Below, one piece after another: positions 39,731-49,199 of a stretch of 64,000 nucleotides of DNA. Source of the stretch: Enterococcus mundtii (GTDB lineage: Bacteria; Bacillota; Bacilli; Lactobacillales; Enterococcaceae). Positions within the stretch are counted from its first letter, which is position 1, and each line of letters begins with the position of its first letter. The stretch covers positions 2,110,001 to 2,174,000 of the forward strand of contig NZ_AP019810.1 of NCBI RefSeq assembly GCF_013394305.1, read 5' to 3'. Made by a program: the position numbers and the translations under genes. The notes beneath the pieces are model-generated. The model did no database searches. It worked only from the letters and a program-made list of their open reading frames with translations, and was not told the origin of the DNA.

Positions 39731-40699
39731 ATGGATCATATTTTTGTGAAAAGCGAGTTTGCACCGCTAAAACGGGTCGTTTTAGCACAGTCTGAATTTG
39801 GCTTTCCTACGAAAAAATTAACCGGTGTCGATTTCTTGACAGAAGAAAACCATGAATTATTTAGTGGGCCTGAAGTGATAGGCAAAGACTTTAGTGAAGC
39901 TTTCCCAGAACAACAAAAAGCTTGGGAAGTCGAACGGAAGAATTTACAAAAAGTACTAGAAAAACATGAGGTAGAAGTCCTTTTACCAAGAAAGTTGACC
40001 TCTTTTGAAAAAAAACTAGGGCTAGAGTATGGCTACAGTAACTTTTTCACTCGAGATCCCTTTTTTACGATCGGGGATCTATTGATTGAAGGCTCATTGA
40101 AGCTCCCACACCGCAGAAATGAGATTCTACCGATTCGTGAGCTACTCATGAATGAATCGAATGAGAATGACTGCTTGTATTTTTCTATTCCTAAGCCGGA
40201 TATTTCGCAAGGTATCGATTCAGATCAAGGGCCTTTCTTAGAAGGTGGAGATGTTTTAGTATTAGGAAAAACGATTTTTGCAGGTAACTCAGGGTTAGCA
40301 TCCAATACTCGTGGTATTGAATGGTTAAGAAATCTAGTCAAACGATTCGGCTACAAAGTGATCGAAGTGCCACTTCATCCGACGATCCTGCATTTAGACT
40401 GCGCATTAAGCCTTGTCAAAGATGGATTGATGATCGTGTGTGAAGAAGCGTTCCTAAATGGTATCCCAGAACAGTTAAGCCATTGGGATCGGGTAGAGGT
40501 GTCTTTAGCACAAGCCTCTCGATTGGCGACGAACGGACTGCCGATCAACGAGACAACGTATATCACAGATCCAGAATTTACTTTTATTGGTGAAGAATTA
40601 GAGAAACGAGGAATCACAGTCGAGTATATTGACTATAAATTGACAAGGATCTTTGGTGGTTCTTTCAGATGCAGTACGCAACCGCTTCTGAGGAACTAA
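39731..40699 (+). CDS. Amidinotransferase / arginine deiminase superfamily protein
   Basis: A 322-residue guanidino-group-modifying enzyme. The expected catalytic elements are present: Asp in LEGGDVLVLG, His in HPTILHLDCALSLV, and the nucleophilic Cys near the C-terminus in GGSFRCSTQPL. The family includes arginine deiminase, DDAH and amidinotransferases; this short form is not the classical arginine deiminase of the arc operon, and the substrate cannot be called. The ATG at 39731 follows GAGGAGG; the frame opens 102 bases earlier inside the preceding gene. The next gene's earliest possible start abuts its stop. Confidence 0.82.
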   Translation: MDHIFVKSEFAPLKRVVLAQSEFGFPTKKLTGVDFLTEENHELFSGPEVIGKDFSEAFPEQQKAWEVERKNLQKVLEKHEVEVLLPRKLTSFEKKLGLEYGYSNFFTRDPFFTIGDLLIEGSLKLPHRRNEILPIRELLMNESNENDCLYFSIPKPDISQGIDSDQGPFLEGGDVLVLGKTIFAGNSGLASNTRGIEWLRNLVKRFGYKVIEVPLHPTILHLDCALSLVKDGLMIVCEEAFLNGIPEQLSHWDRVEVSLAQASRLATNGLPINETTYITDPEFTFIGEELEKRGITVEYIDYKLTRIFGGSFRCSTQPLLRN

Positions 40700-40744
40700 G
40701 TGGAAACGATCCTAAAATATAGGAAAAGGAAGGTCATTGCAGAA

Positions 40745-41506
40745 ATGGTAAAAATCACAAATTTTCGCGATATCGGTGGCATCAAAAATAGAAATGGCAA
40801 AGAAGTTTTAACAAATGTTTTCTTGCGTTCAGGTGAACTATCTAGTTTGACAGAAGAAGATGCTAGACATTTAGAAACCACCTATCGTTTAAGTAAAATC
40901 GTTGATTTACGCGGCGAAGATGAAATTCAGGCTCGACCAGATAAAACGGTTCCACAGACGAAATATATCCATATCGACATCATGAAAGATGTGGCAGACG
41001 AAGGCGCTGGGCTGGAAGATTTTGTGAAAATCGGCTCACCTGAAAAAGCTACGAACTATATGACAAAAATATATGAAGATATCGCATTGAATCCGACTTC
41101 GCAGAAAGGGTATGCTCATTTCTTCCAAGAAGTACTTACTTTGGATCAAGAGGAAAGTCTTTTATTCCATTGTTTTGCTGGGAAAGATCGAACGGGGATC
41201 GCAGCCTTACTAATATTAGAGTCATTAGACGTTCCTCGCAAGGCAATCTATGTCGATTATTTACGTACGAATGAACTACGTAAAAAAGAAAATGCGTTGA
41301 TTTTGGCGCAAGCAAAAAAAGTCCACTTGACTGAGGGGAATCTAGCTGCTTTAGATGTTGCGTTGAATGTGGACAGTAGTTACTTGGACCGTTTTTATCA
41401 AGTGGTAGAAAAGGAATACGGGTCGATCCCAACTTATTTGAAACAAGCACTGGCTATCGATCAACTAAGTTTACAGGCAATGAATCATCAATTTCTTAAA
41501 GGTTGA
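40745..41506 (+). CDS. Tyrosine-protein phosphatase (PtpB/Y_phosphatase3 family)
   Basis: A protein of about 253 residues with the P-loop HCFAGKDRTG typical of atypical Tyr/Ser phosphatases. It has the N-terminal family motif NFRDIGGIKNRNG, FLRSGEL, and the IVDLRGEDE segment. It may dephosphorylate tyrosine or phosphoinositides. I start at ATG 40745, preceded by AAGGAAGG and close to the conserved NFRD block. A GTG at 40700, right after the preceding stop, would add 15 residues. Probably co-transcribed with the amidinotransferase-like gene. Confidence 0.85.
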   Translation: MVKITNFRDIGGIKNRNGKEVLTNVFLRSGELSSLTEEDARHLETTYRLSKIVDLRGEDEIQARPDKTVPQTKYIHIDIMKDVADEGAGLEDFVKIGSPEKATNYMTKIYEDIALNPTSQKGYAHFFQEVLTLDQEESLLFHCFAGKDRTGIAALLILESLDVPRKAIYVDYLRTNELRKKENALILAQAKKVHLTEGNLAALDVALNVDSSYLDRFYQVVEKEYGSIPTYLKQALAIDQLSLQAMNHQFLKG

Positions 41507-41602
41507 GTTGCTATTTTTTATTACTTCAAAAATTTAAACATTGATTTTTCAAAAAAATTGTAAGAAACCAACCATTTATAATCAACTGTATCGATAGACT
41601 TG

Positions 41603-41632
41603 CTGATCTAAGAAATTAGGTCAGTTTTTTTT
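41603..41632 (+). terminator. Terminator behind the phosphatase gene
   Basis: CTGATCTA pairs with TAGGTCAG (one G-T wobble), followed by eight T. The rest of the AT-rich gap to 42093 contains no gene that I can support. Confidence 0.75.
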
Positions 41633-42093
41633 GTCTTCCAATAATCCAAGGAACAGTTGAAAAGGGATTCGGTTTATTTTGAGGAATAAATATCTTTTTT
41701 TAGGGGAATTGGAGTGGATCTCAGGTTGTGCATCACATTGTCTTAATGGTTATAAAGATGTGTTTTTTTAGTATAATGTAATTTTTGCTTTTAGTTTATT
41801 CTAAGTAAGGGTTTGAGCTGTTTTTATCTTTTCTTTCAAACGTTATTTTATTTTTACTTAATCATTCTTTTATATCAGGGAAATAGGCGTGAGTACAGTA
41901 ATTTTTCTGAATTAGAAAAAAATAATAAATGGATTAAGATTAAATGAGGTGATATATTATTGAAAAAGAGAGAGCTTTTTTATTAATAGCTGAGAGATTA
42001 GATACATGATTAAGATATATTGTTTATTTGAGTAGGCTATAAGCTATTAATGACAAATTCTTTCACTTATATAGAGTTAGGGTGGGTGGCTAC

Positions 42094-42915
42094 ATGAGAA
42101 AGAAAGGTTTGTGGAAAAAACAACTTTTGATTTTCAATGTTGTGATGATGATGATGCTTTTGCCAGTTGGGCAAGTAATTGCGATTCACGTAGAATCGGA
42201 GGAATCACCAGAAGCACATAGCAATGACGAATTGGTTTTAAAAGACGATGTGTTCCATTTTAATAATATTCCGCAAGAAAACGGGATAGAAGAGTTTTCT
42301 CAATTTGAAGAAATTGAAAATGATAGGCTCTATGAGGGAGCGGAGATAAGTACTGAACTTATAGAAGCGCCTGAGTGGACTATTGAGCAAAGCGATGTAG
42401 AAGCGTTTGTTAATGAGACTGAAGGGTTTGATCCTGCAGTCGTTGAATCTGGTCAATTAGGAACGATTCCATGGACAGTCGATGCTTCTGGGACACTGAC
42501 TCTAAGTTCTGGCATCTTCGATGAGGAAAATAATGTTGGTGGTCGATATGGAGCGACGGATTATTTTAATCATACGTCCGCGAATCAAGAAATGATCAAG
42601 GCATCGTTATCACGGGGAGGATCGAATTACGGGGAAGTTTGATTGGAACAAGAAATAGTGTCTTATCGAATGCTGAGCAGGGGGAACATAACCAAGGATT
42701 TTTTGAAAAATTTACGAAATGTCCAAACAATTGAAGGAATGGAGTATTTAGATACGAGTCAAGTAACAAATATGGAACGTATGTTTACCCAGATGCGCAA
42801 TTTAAGAGAAATAGATGTGAGTCATTTTGATACAAGAAATGTAACGAATATGAACAGTCTGTTTTATCGAATCTCATCGGTTTGCTCTTTCATGTTATCT
42901 GGTCAAAAAGAATAG
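42094..42915 (+). pseudogene. DUF285/BspA-like surface protein, doubly frameshifted remnant
   Basis: The first frame encodes a signal peptide (MRKKGLWKKQLL...) and the start of an extracellular protein. Family similarity then continues in the -1 frame from about 42597 (KGIVITGRIELRGS) and returns to the first frame near 42690-42700. It ends in the typical repeats LDTSQVTNMERMF and FDTRNVTNMNSLF. One base appears lost in an A-run near 42598 and one gained in the T6 run near 42694. The frame then stops at 42915 after about two repeats, so the C-terminal repeats and any LPxTG or WxL anchor are missing. An in-frame TGA at 42640 ends the first piece. A surface adhesin gene that no longer makes a full protein. 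Confidence 0.75.
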
Positions 42916-42997
42916 CTGAAAAATATCATCTTCTTATTGATCAGATAATCCGTTTAGGAGGTAACTAACAAGTTTTTCTGTGTTGCATCAAAAAAAG

Positions 42998-43040
42998 ATC
43001 CGTTCGACTAAGAAACAGAAAGTCGAACGGATTTTCTTTT
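42998..43040. terminator. Bidirectional terminator
   Basis: Perfect 12-bp arms (42998-43009 and 43021-43032) are flanked by an A-run on the left and a T-rich tract on the right. Serves the remnant upstream and the minus-strand oxidoreductase operon. Confidence 0.85.
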
Positions 43041-43060
43041 TATTGATTGACTAGCAACCA

Positions 43061-44263
43061 TCATCTGCGTCTTGGTTTTAGAATTTTTAGACCATGTCTA
43101 AACATTGCATCAAGAAGCGGTGACCAAGCGTTGGTTGTAAATTTAGCTTCTTTACCAGTCGCTAAGCGATTCATTTGTTGTTCATAATAAGAAAGATTAA
43201 TAATGCTCCCAGCTTTTTTGTCGAGATTTTTCAGATGTGTCGTTAGACGTGGTAACTGAATGGATTGAGCATGTCCTTCTGCTAGTTGATTTGGCAACTC
43301 TGGATTCATTGCTAGTGCTCGTGCTAGTCCAACCATCGCAATTTTTTCTTTAATGATTACTTCTTCCATTGTTTCTGGTTGTGTCAGTCCACCAGTTAGA
43401 ATGATTGGGGTTGTCACTTGCTGTTGGATATCTTTAGCAAAATCAAGGAAAAATGCCCCTTCCCCAACCTCCATGAATTTTGTTTTTTCGTAATTACCAC
43501 CAGAAATCTCAACAAAATCGATCCCTAGTTCCGCCATTCTTAAAATAACTTGACGCGAGTCTTCTTCACTAAACCCTTGAGCAGTAAAATCTGTGGAATT
43601 AAGTTTTAAACCAACAATAAATTCCGGTGTAGTGGCTTCTCTTAGCCCTTGGTAGATCTCAAGAAGGAAACGCATCCGATTTTCCAAAGAACCACCGTAT
43701 TGGTCGGTTCGCTGATTATCTGCTGGAGAAAGAAATTGGTTGATGAGATAGCCGTGTGCACCATGGATCTGTACCCCAGAAAAACCAGATTCTTCCGCTA
43801 TTTTACCAACTGTGACAAATTGTTCCACCAGTGTTTTGATCTCTTTAGTAGTTAGTTCTCTTGGAGGATTAAAAAATCCTTGAAGTTCTTCACCTATCGG
43901 TTGAGCAGTAGGGGCAACCGGTTGTGAGTTCATTGTTTTGGGTGACTGTTTGCCGGGATGATTGATTTGTAAAATAAATTTTGTATGGTTTTCTGTTCCA
44001 GCTTTGGCCCAGGCTTTTAAAATTGATTTATCTGTATTTTCATCTATAACAACATTTCCAGGTTCACCTAAATGATCACGATCGACCATGACATTTCCTG
44101 AAATTAAAAGTCCACTACCGCCTTGAGCCCAACGGTGATAAAGATGAATATGTTTTTCAGTTGGGTTATTTTCTTTGTCGGCAAGTGTTTCACTCATTGC
44201 AGATTTGACGATTCGATTTTTTAAGATTGTTTGATTTGGTAAAGTGATTTCTGATAATAGCAT
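43061..44263 (-). CDS. NADH:flavin oxidoreductase, Old Yellow Enzyme family
   Basis: A 400-residue FMN-dependent ene-reductase. The TIM-barrel signatures are visible: NRIVKSAMSE near the N-terminus, QINHPGKQS, the active-site region GVQIHGAHGYLINQFLSP, and the C-terminal ILTGGL and VGLARALAMNPELP. Enzymes of this type reduce activated alkenes and other electrophiles. It lies 12 bases behind an aldehyde dehydrogenase gene, both probably under the ArsR-type repressor upstream, suggesting detoxification of reactive aldehydes or enals. The physiological substrate is unknown. Confidence 0.9.
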   Translation of the reverse strand: MLLSEITLPNQTILKNRIVKSAMSETLADKENNPTEKHIHLYHRWAQGGSGLLISGNVMVDRDHLGEPGNVVIDENTDKSILKAWAKAGTENHTKFILQINHPGKQSPKTMNSQPVAPTAQPIGEELQGFFNPPRELTTKEIKTLVEQFVTVGKIAEESGFSGVQIHGAHGYLINQFLSPADNQRTDQYGGSLENRMRFLLEIYQGLREATTPEFIVGLKLNSTDFTAQGFSEEDSRQVILRMAELGIDFVEISGGNYEKTKFMEVGEGAFFLDFAKDIQQQVTTPIILTGGLTQPETMEEVIIKEKIAMVGLARALAMNPELPNQLAEGHAQSIQLPRLTTHLKNLDKKAGSIINLSYYEQQMNRLATGKEAKFTTNAWSPLLDAMFRHGLKILKPRRR

Positions 44264-44275
44264 TGAATTCTCCTT

Positions 44276-45646
44276 TTATTTCAGTATTTTTTTTAAAAGT
44301 TTCAACGATCGATTTGAATAAGGTGGGAATAATCCAGGAACATTGAAGGTTAAACGATTTTCATAGACTCCTTTTTGATGAGAAAAGGTAAGAAAACTAT
44401 ATTTTCCGTGATAGCCACCGATACCAGATTCTCCTACACCACCGAAAGGTAAATGAGGATTGGCAATATGTTTCAGAACATCATTGACCGTCACATTTCC
44501 TGATGAAATAGCGGTCATGAGCTGTTCTTTTTTCCGATTCGATGTTGTAAATAGATATAGTGCTAAAGGTTTTTCATACTGTTTAACTTGAGAAATCGCA
44601 TCATCGATGGTATCAAAAGTCAAGATTGGTAAGATCGGCCCAAAGATTTCTTCTTGCATGGTTGCGGCATCATGACTAGGTAAATCCAAAATTGTGGGTT
44701 CAATATATAAATCTTCCCGATCTGTTTCACCGCCAAATACGACAAAGGAGTGGTCAGCTTCTAACATCTGTTGCAATCGGATAAAATGGCGATCATTGAT
44801 GATCCTGCCATAGTCTGTGTTATTTCGGATATCAGAACCATAAAATTCTTTCGTGGCAATAATCATTTCTTTGATCAATGCTTTTTTTCGTTTACGGGAC
44901 ACTAAAACATAATCTGGCGCAATACAAGTTTGTCCGTTGTTCTGCAATTTTCCCCAAACGATGCGCTTTGCTGCCACTTTTAAATTAGCAGTATCATCGA
45001 CGATCACGGGACTCTTGCCACCTAATTCTAAAGTGACGGGTGTCAAATTCTTTGCGGCAGCTTGCATTACGATTTTTCCTACTGGGACACTGCCAGTAAA
45101 GAAGATATAATCGAATCTTTGTGCGAGTAATTCAGTCGTTACGTCCACACCGCCTTCGACCGAGGCAATGTATGTTTTGTCAAAAGTTGAATGAATCAAT
45201 TTTGTCAGAACTTTAGCCACATTTGGTGCTAATTCGCTTGGCTTTAAAATCACCGTATTCCCTGCCGCAATTGCCCCAATCAGTGGTTCAATAGCTAAAT
45301 GAAATGGGTAATTGAAAGGAGCAATGATCAACACTTGTCCATAAGGTTCATACTCAAGATAACTTTTCCCCCACATATAAATCGGTGTATGAACGTTTTT
45401 TCGCTTAGCGTATTTCTTTAATTTTTTGATCATCTCAGAAATACTTTGATAGACAACACCAATTTCAGTGACATATGCTTCGTGTGCTGGTTTTCGCAAA
45501 TCTTTGAATAATGCTTGTGTCAATTCAATCTCTATTTCTTGCATCGCCTGTTTCAGTTTGATTAATTGGGCTAATCGAAAGTCGATTGATTTTGTTTTTC
45601 CTGTTTCAAAAAAATGTTGTTGATTCTGTAAAAGTTGGTTGATCAT
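44276..45646 (-). CDS. Aldehyde dehydrogenase, class 3-like
   Basis: A 456-residue NAD(P)-dependent aldehyde dehydrogenase. The general base Glu is in TLELGGKSPVI, and the catalytic Cys in NNGQTCIAPDYVL. The C-terminal region NDVLKHIANPHLPFGGVGESG matches class 3 fatty aldehyde dehydrogenases. About 40 bases downstream of a predicted operator and followed by the OYE gene, so it is the first gene of a two-gene operon. Confidence 0.92.
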   Translation of the reverse strand: MINQLLQNQQHFFETGKTKSIDFRLAQLIKLKQAMQEIEIELTQALFKDLRKPAHEAYVTEIGVVYQSISEMIKKLKKYAKRKNVHTPIYMWGKSYLEYEPYGQVLIIAPFNYPFHLAIEPLIGAIAAGNTVILKPSELAPNVAKVLTKLIHSTFDKTYIASVEGGVDVTTELLAQRFDYIFFTGSVPVGKIVMQAAAKNLTPVTLELGGKSPVIVDDTANLKVAAKRIVWGKLQNNGQTCIAPDYVLVSRKRKKALIKEMIIATKEFYGSDIRNNTDYGRIINDRHFIRLQQMLEADHSFVVFGGETDREDLYIEPTILDLPSHDAATMQEEIFGPILPILTFDTIDDAISQVKQYEKPLALYLFTTSNRKKEQLMTAISSGNVTVNDVLKHIANPHLPFGGVGESGIGGYHGKYSFLTFSHQKGVYENRLTFNVPGLFPPYSNRSLKLLKKILK

Positions 45647-45670
45647 GCGTTTTCTCCTTTTAATATATTT

Positions 45671-45691
45671 ATATGTTCGAACTTATGAACC
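45671..45691 (-). promoter_or_regulatory. Operator 1 in front of the aldehyde dehydrogenase gene
   Basis: The plus strand shows ATATGTT-CG-AACTTATGAACC. The same motif (ATATGTTNNAACTTNTNAAC) recurs at 46058-46078 over the arsR promoter. Matching copies before both transcription units point to one shared repressor. Confidence 0.7.
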
Positions 45692-45700
45692 TATTTATTT

Positions 45701-45725
45701 AAAAAGAAAGGCCGAAGCCTTTTTA
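45701..45725 (-). terminator. Terminator of the arsR-type gene
   Basis: On the minus strand AAAAAGGC-TTCG-GCCTTT is a stem with a stable TTCG tetraloop, followed by a T-run. It overlaps the arsR stop codon. Confidence 0.8.
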
Positions 45726-46019
45726 TATTTTTTCTAATAGTTGCATAAATCCTTTCAAATTACGTTTGATACAAGCAACATCTAAATAATAGATCCGCTC
45801 TTTGCCACGTTTTTCGACATACACAATCCCTGCTTGTAAAAGCAATTTTAAATGATGAGAAATAGCGGGGCGAGAAATAGACATTTCTTCTGTGATTTCT
45901 GTCACACTTAAACCACCTTTTTCTACTAGTAAACTGACGATTTCTTGACGATTTTCTTCTTGTAATGTCGTAAATAGGGGCGTGGAATCGCGTAATAACG
46001 CTAAAAATGTTTCTCGCAT
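45723..46019 (-). CDS. ArsR family transcriptional repressor
   Basis: A 98-residue winged-helix repressor: LSVTEITEEMSISRPAISHHLKLLLQAGIV is the helix-turn-helix (residues ~38-68) and EKRGKERIYYLDV the wing. No cysteine pair for arsenic or metal sensing is visible near the DNA-binding helix, so an organic or redox signal is more likely. The ATG at 46019 follows AAGGAGGT; the longer open frame upstream runs through the promoter and is not used. Confidence 0.9.
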   Translation of the reverse strand: MRETFLALLRDSTPLFTTLQEENRQEIVSLLVEKGGLSVTEITEEMSISRPAISHHLKLLLQAGIVYVEKRGKERIYYLDVACIKRNLKGFMQLLEKI

Positions 46020-46046
46020 AGTGACCTCCTTCAATTTGTTAAAGTG

Positions 46047-46078
46047 AGTATAGCACGATATGTTTAAACTTGTCAACG
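46047..46078 (-). promoter_or_regulatory. arsR promoter overlapped by operator 2
   Basis: On the minus strand TTGACA (46071-46076), an 18-base spacer and TATACT (46047-46052) with a TG extension form a strong promoter. The operator copy at 46058-46078 covers the -35 box and spacer, so the regulator should repress itself. Confidence 0.75.
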
Positions 46079-46220
46079 CGTTATGGAAAGCCATCATAAG
46101 TATGTTATTTTTTAGTTTATTCACTTATTTATTATTAGTATTTTCACATATTTTTTGATATACATGTTTACAATCTATTTTTTTTTAGAATAGATATAAA
46201 AAGCAAAAGAGGTGTGAAAA

Positions 46221-47688
46221 ATGCGAGAGTTACAGTTAAAATTTATTACAAATACGATTACAGAAAGGTGGATGCGGATTTTAAATGTGATCGAACAACA
46301 GAATATGTTTACGATTGTCGGATTGTCACAACAACTTGGTGTTTCTAAGCGTACGATCCTAAAAGATGTCAGTGAACTGAAAAATTACTTTGAAGAGAGT
46401 GCGATTTTTGAGTCAAATACCACTGGCTATTTTTTTAAAGAAAAAAATCGACGACTGTATCATGAAGACAAAGAAGCATTGTTACAATCGGAGATTTGGT
46501 TTGAAATTATCAGTGACATTTTTTATGGAGAGCTAGTATCTGTCGGAGAATTAGCTGATCGCTATAATTATTCAGAAAGTACGATGCTACGATCAGTCGC
46601 TCAAATCAAAGAGGTTTTAAAAGAATATCAGCTTTCACTTAGCTTAAAACCAGTGGACCTTGTGGGAAAAGAAGGAAATATCCGCAAGTTTTTTTTATGA
46701 AGGAGAACCAACACCGTATACGGTCTATCCCCCGGAAAGTATCCACCAAATGTTTTTGGATAAGTTAGGTGAGCGTCTTGGTAAGTATGAGATAGGTACA
46801 GGGGTCATGGTCACAGGATTTTATTACTGTTTGTATATCACGATGATCAGAAACAAGAATGGGCATATCATCTCTTTACCTCGTAGGATAAAAGAGATCG
46901 ATTTTAGCAATGAGACAGATTTTTTATTGATGTCCGAATTGATTCCACTGATCAAAAAGGAGTATGGTATTTCGATCCATCAAGATGAAATCATTTGGCT
47001 TTTTTTGATCATAATTAGCAAACGAACAATTGATCATATCGAGCAAGAGACTGTCTTTTTGGAGAAGTATAATCAGTGGCCTGAAATAGATCCAGTGATT
47101 GAATCTTACTTCCAATTATTCAACATCGACCGTAAGACTAATCCTATATTATCCACCTTTCTTTCTGCCTTTTTTCTGGGGAGGAAAATCAATAATGAAA
47201 TGGCACCAATACTGAATAAATTATTAAATGAAGAAATTATTATCATCAAAGGTCTCTATGGTTTAGCCTATGAGAAAAATCGACAATTTATTCAAAAAAA
47301 TCAACCATTGCTGTCTTTCTCAGAGAAATATTTAGAAGATATCATAGCAAGTTTAACGATGTATACAGAAATCTTGTTCTCTTATTATTCACCTAAGAAA
47401 ACAGTGTTGTTTCTTTTGGAAGGTAATCATTTACTCGTTCAGTTGATCAAAGTCCAAGCCAATCAACTGTTGTCGAAGCAGTATCATGTGCTGTTTGTTC
47501 CGTTACATGAATTGACAGAAGAACGTTTGAACGTTGAGCATGTTGATTTGATCGTAACGAATTATCGTCCTTATTTATTGGATTACCAGTTGAACAAGGA
47601 CTATTTGTTGATCAATCGAGTCCCTAATAGAAATGATTGGGTCAACATTTTTACTCAGTTGAATCCTTTACTCAATAGTATGCTGTAA
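46221..47688 (+). pseudogene. Mga/AtxA-type regulator of the WxL locus, frameshifted at a T8 run
   Basis: The first 159 codons encode an N-terminal HTH (LSQQLGVSKRTILKDVSELK) and a second winged helix. The frame breaks at 46689-46696, a run of eight T; seven T would read ...KFFYEGEPTP... straight into the second open frame, which runs intact to 47688 (PRD-like and EIIB-like domains). Total length would be about 488 residues, as for EbpR at 4675. Neighbouring WxL loci in enterococci often have such a regulator. Slippage at the T8 run during transcription or replication could restore the frame; alternatively it is a pseudogene or an assembly error. Confidence 0.8.
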
Positions 47689-47706
47689 GAAGCAAAAAAC
47701 GACGTT

Positions 47707-47766
47707 AATCGATGAAGTAACTAAAGAGATTAACTGATCTCCGCGGTTCTTCATCGATTTTTTGTT
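47707..47766 (+). terminator. Terminator behind the regulator
   Basis: AATCGATGAAG and its complement form the outer stem around a longer branched loop; a T6 run follows. Confidence 0.75.
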
Positions 47767-47890
47767 GTGCAACTAAAGGAGCGAATCTATCAAAGTCACA
47801 TAGTGAAAGTGGGAACAAGCCACTTCACTAGTTAGTGAAAAATATGAATTTCTTTTCTTTTTGAGCTACGTTAATCTTATTTATGCAGAA

Positions 47891-47906
47891 AGTAATGATA
47901 ATTACT
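47891..47906. promoter_or_regulatory. Palindrome ahead of the WxL locus
   Basis: AGTAAT-GATA-ATTACT is an inverted repeat with 6-base arms, 32 bases before the first WxL-locus gene, next to a possible TATTAT -10 box. Possible operator; the remaining gap shows only the terminator above. Confidence 0.4.
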
Positions 47907-47937
47907 ATTATGTAAGAAAGGTTATAGGAGGAGGGAA

Positions 47938-48291
47938 ATGAATCGTAAAAAAAAATACATACTAAGCCTGAGTATGTTACTTATTCAATGTTATGCACCC
48001 TTGGTTGTATACGGGACAGAGGTTCGATCGGTTGAAACAGAGGGGACAGTCGGTTTTACAGGCATGTATGAAATGCCTGGAGATCCAGTACCAGCTCCAG
48101 AAGTTGAAATCAAACCAGATTTCCCGAAAGAAATCGCTCAACAACCGTCAGAGGAGAGAGATGCCAGTCACAGAAGATTGCCAAAAACGAATGCACAACA
48201 AATGAGTAGTTGGATAATTTTAGGGGTTTTTCTTGTGATAGTGACACTTAGTTTTTGGTTTTGGAAATACAAAAAGAAAAAACAATCATAG
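47938..48291 (+). CDS. Small LPxTG-type cell-wall protein of the WxL locus
   Basis: A 117-residue precursor with a signal peptide (residues 1-27), a short acidic and proline-rich ectodomain, and the sorting signal LPKTN near residue 81, followed by a transmembrane helix and KKKKQS tail. The Asn in place of Gly departs from canonical LPxTG. Position and size match the small surface proteins (Swp) that accompany WxL and DUF916 genes in E. faecium. Strong AGGAGGAGGG ribosome binding site. Confidence 0.82.
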   Translation: MNRKKKYILSLSMLLIQCYAPLVVYGTEVRSVETEGTVGFTGMYEMPGDPVPAPEVEIKPDFPKEIAQQPSEERDASHRRLPKTNAQQMSSWIILGVFLVIVTLSFWFWKYKKKKQS

Positions 48292-48309
48292 AAAGTAGGA
48301 CGTGTATAA

Positions 48310-49122
48310 ATGAAATTAGTTAGATTAGCAACAATTGCAGCCTTATCATCAACAGTTTTTGCCGGAGGTATGACTGTATTTGCAGAAGATGGTTCCACAA
48401 ACACATCAAAAGAAGTGCGTAATGTAACAACTAATGGAACGATTGAATTTACACCAAATGAAGATGAAGAGCTAGTCGTTGTTCCGCCAGTAAAAGAACC
48501 AGATGTCGAGATTGAGCCTGAAGTGCCAGGAACAACTGGACCTTTATCGATCATGAAAGCTGTCACAATGGATTTCGGTTCACAAGTCATTTCAAATCAA
48601 GATCGAACATACAATATGGTTGCAGAAAAACAACAAAAAAAGGGGACAACTGGTGAAGAAAACAAAGTTCCGTATGTCAGTTTTGCGCAAGTACAAGATG
48701 TCCGTGGAACGAATGCTGGTTGGAATCTGCAAGTACGCATGACCGACTTTAAAGCAACGAATACAACAAATGATACATTGCTCGGTGCAGAAATTTCATT
48801 GTTGGATCCAAGAATCCAGTATGAAGGAAGCACGCCTGGTAATGCGCCAGTAGCTCATCCAGCTGGAATGAAATTAATACCAAATGCTTCTGCGGTATCC
48901 GTGATGACAGCAGAAAAAGATAAAGGTGCAGGGGTATCTTCAGTTGTTTGGGGAAACCAAGCAGACCTAGATGCACAAGAGATGAACGATGAAGTTGAAG
49001 TAGTAACAAATAATGCGATCCAATTGTTTGTTCCTGGTTCTACAGCAAAAGACGCGACACAATATAAATCAACATTGACTTGGGAATTATCCAATACACC
49101 TGATGTTAGTGGTGTAAATTAA
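48310..49122 (+). CDS. WxL domain surface protein
   Basis: A 270-residue secreted protein with a signal peptide (cleavage near VFA-ED), a short proline/acid-rich linker and a C-terminal WxL domain (residues ~80-265). The two WxL motifs are GWNLQV (WNL) and LTWELSN (WEL). WxL domains bind peptidoglycan non-covalently at the cell surface. Together with its neighbours it likely forms a surface complex. Confidence 0.93.
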   Translation: MKLVRLATIAALSSTVFAGGMTVFAEDGSTNTSKEVRNVTTNGTIEFTPNEDEELVVVPPVKEPDVEIEPEVPGTTGPLSIMKAVTMDFGSQVISNQDRTYNMVAEKQQKKGTTGEENKVPYVSFAQVQDVRGTNAGWNLQVRMTDFKATNTTNDTLLGAEISLLDPRIQYEGSTPGNAPVAHPAGMKLIPNASAVSVMTAEKDKGAGVSSVVWGNQADLDAQEMNDEVEVVTNNAIQLFVPGSTAKDATQYKSTLTWELSNTPDVSGVN

Positions 49123-49199
49123 CAAGAAAAAAAATATGAGTAACATAACGAATCATAATCATTAAAAAGCAACCGATTTTTGTTTATAGAAGTGAATGT

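Noticed and set aside
46020..46124. Longer N-terminus for the ArsR repressor
   Set aside because: These codons coincide with a strong promoter and operator, and the ATG at 46019 has an AAGGAGGT site.
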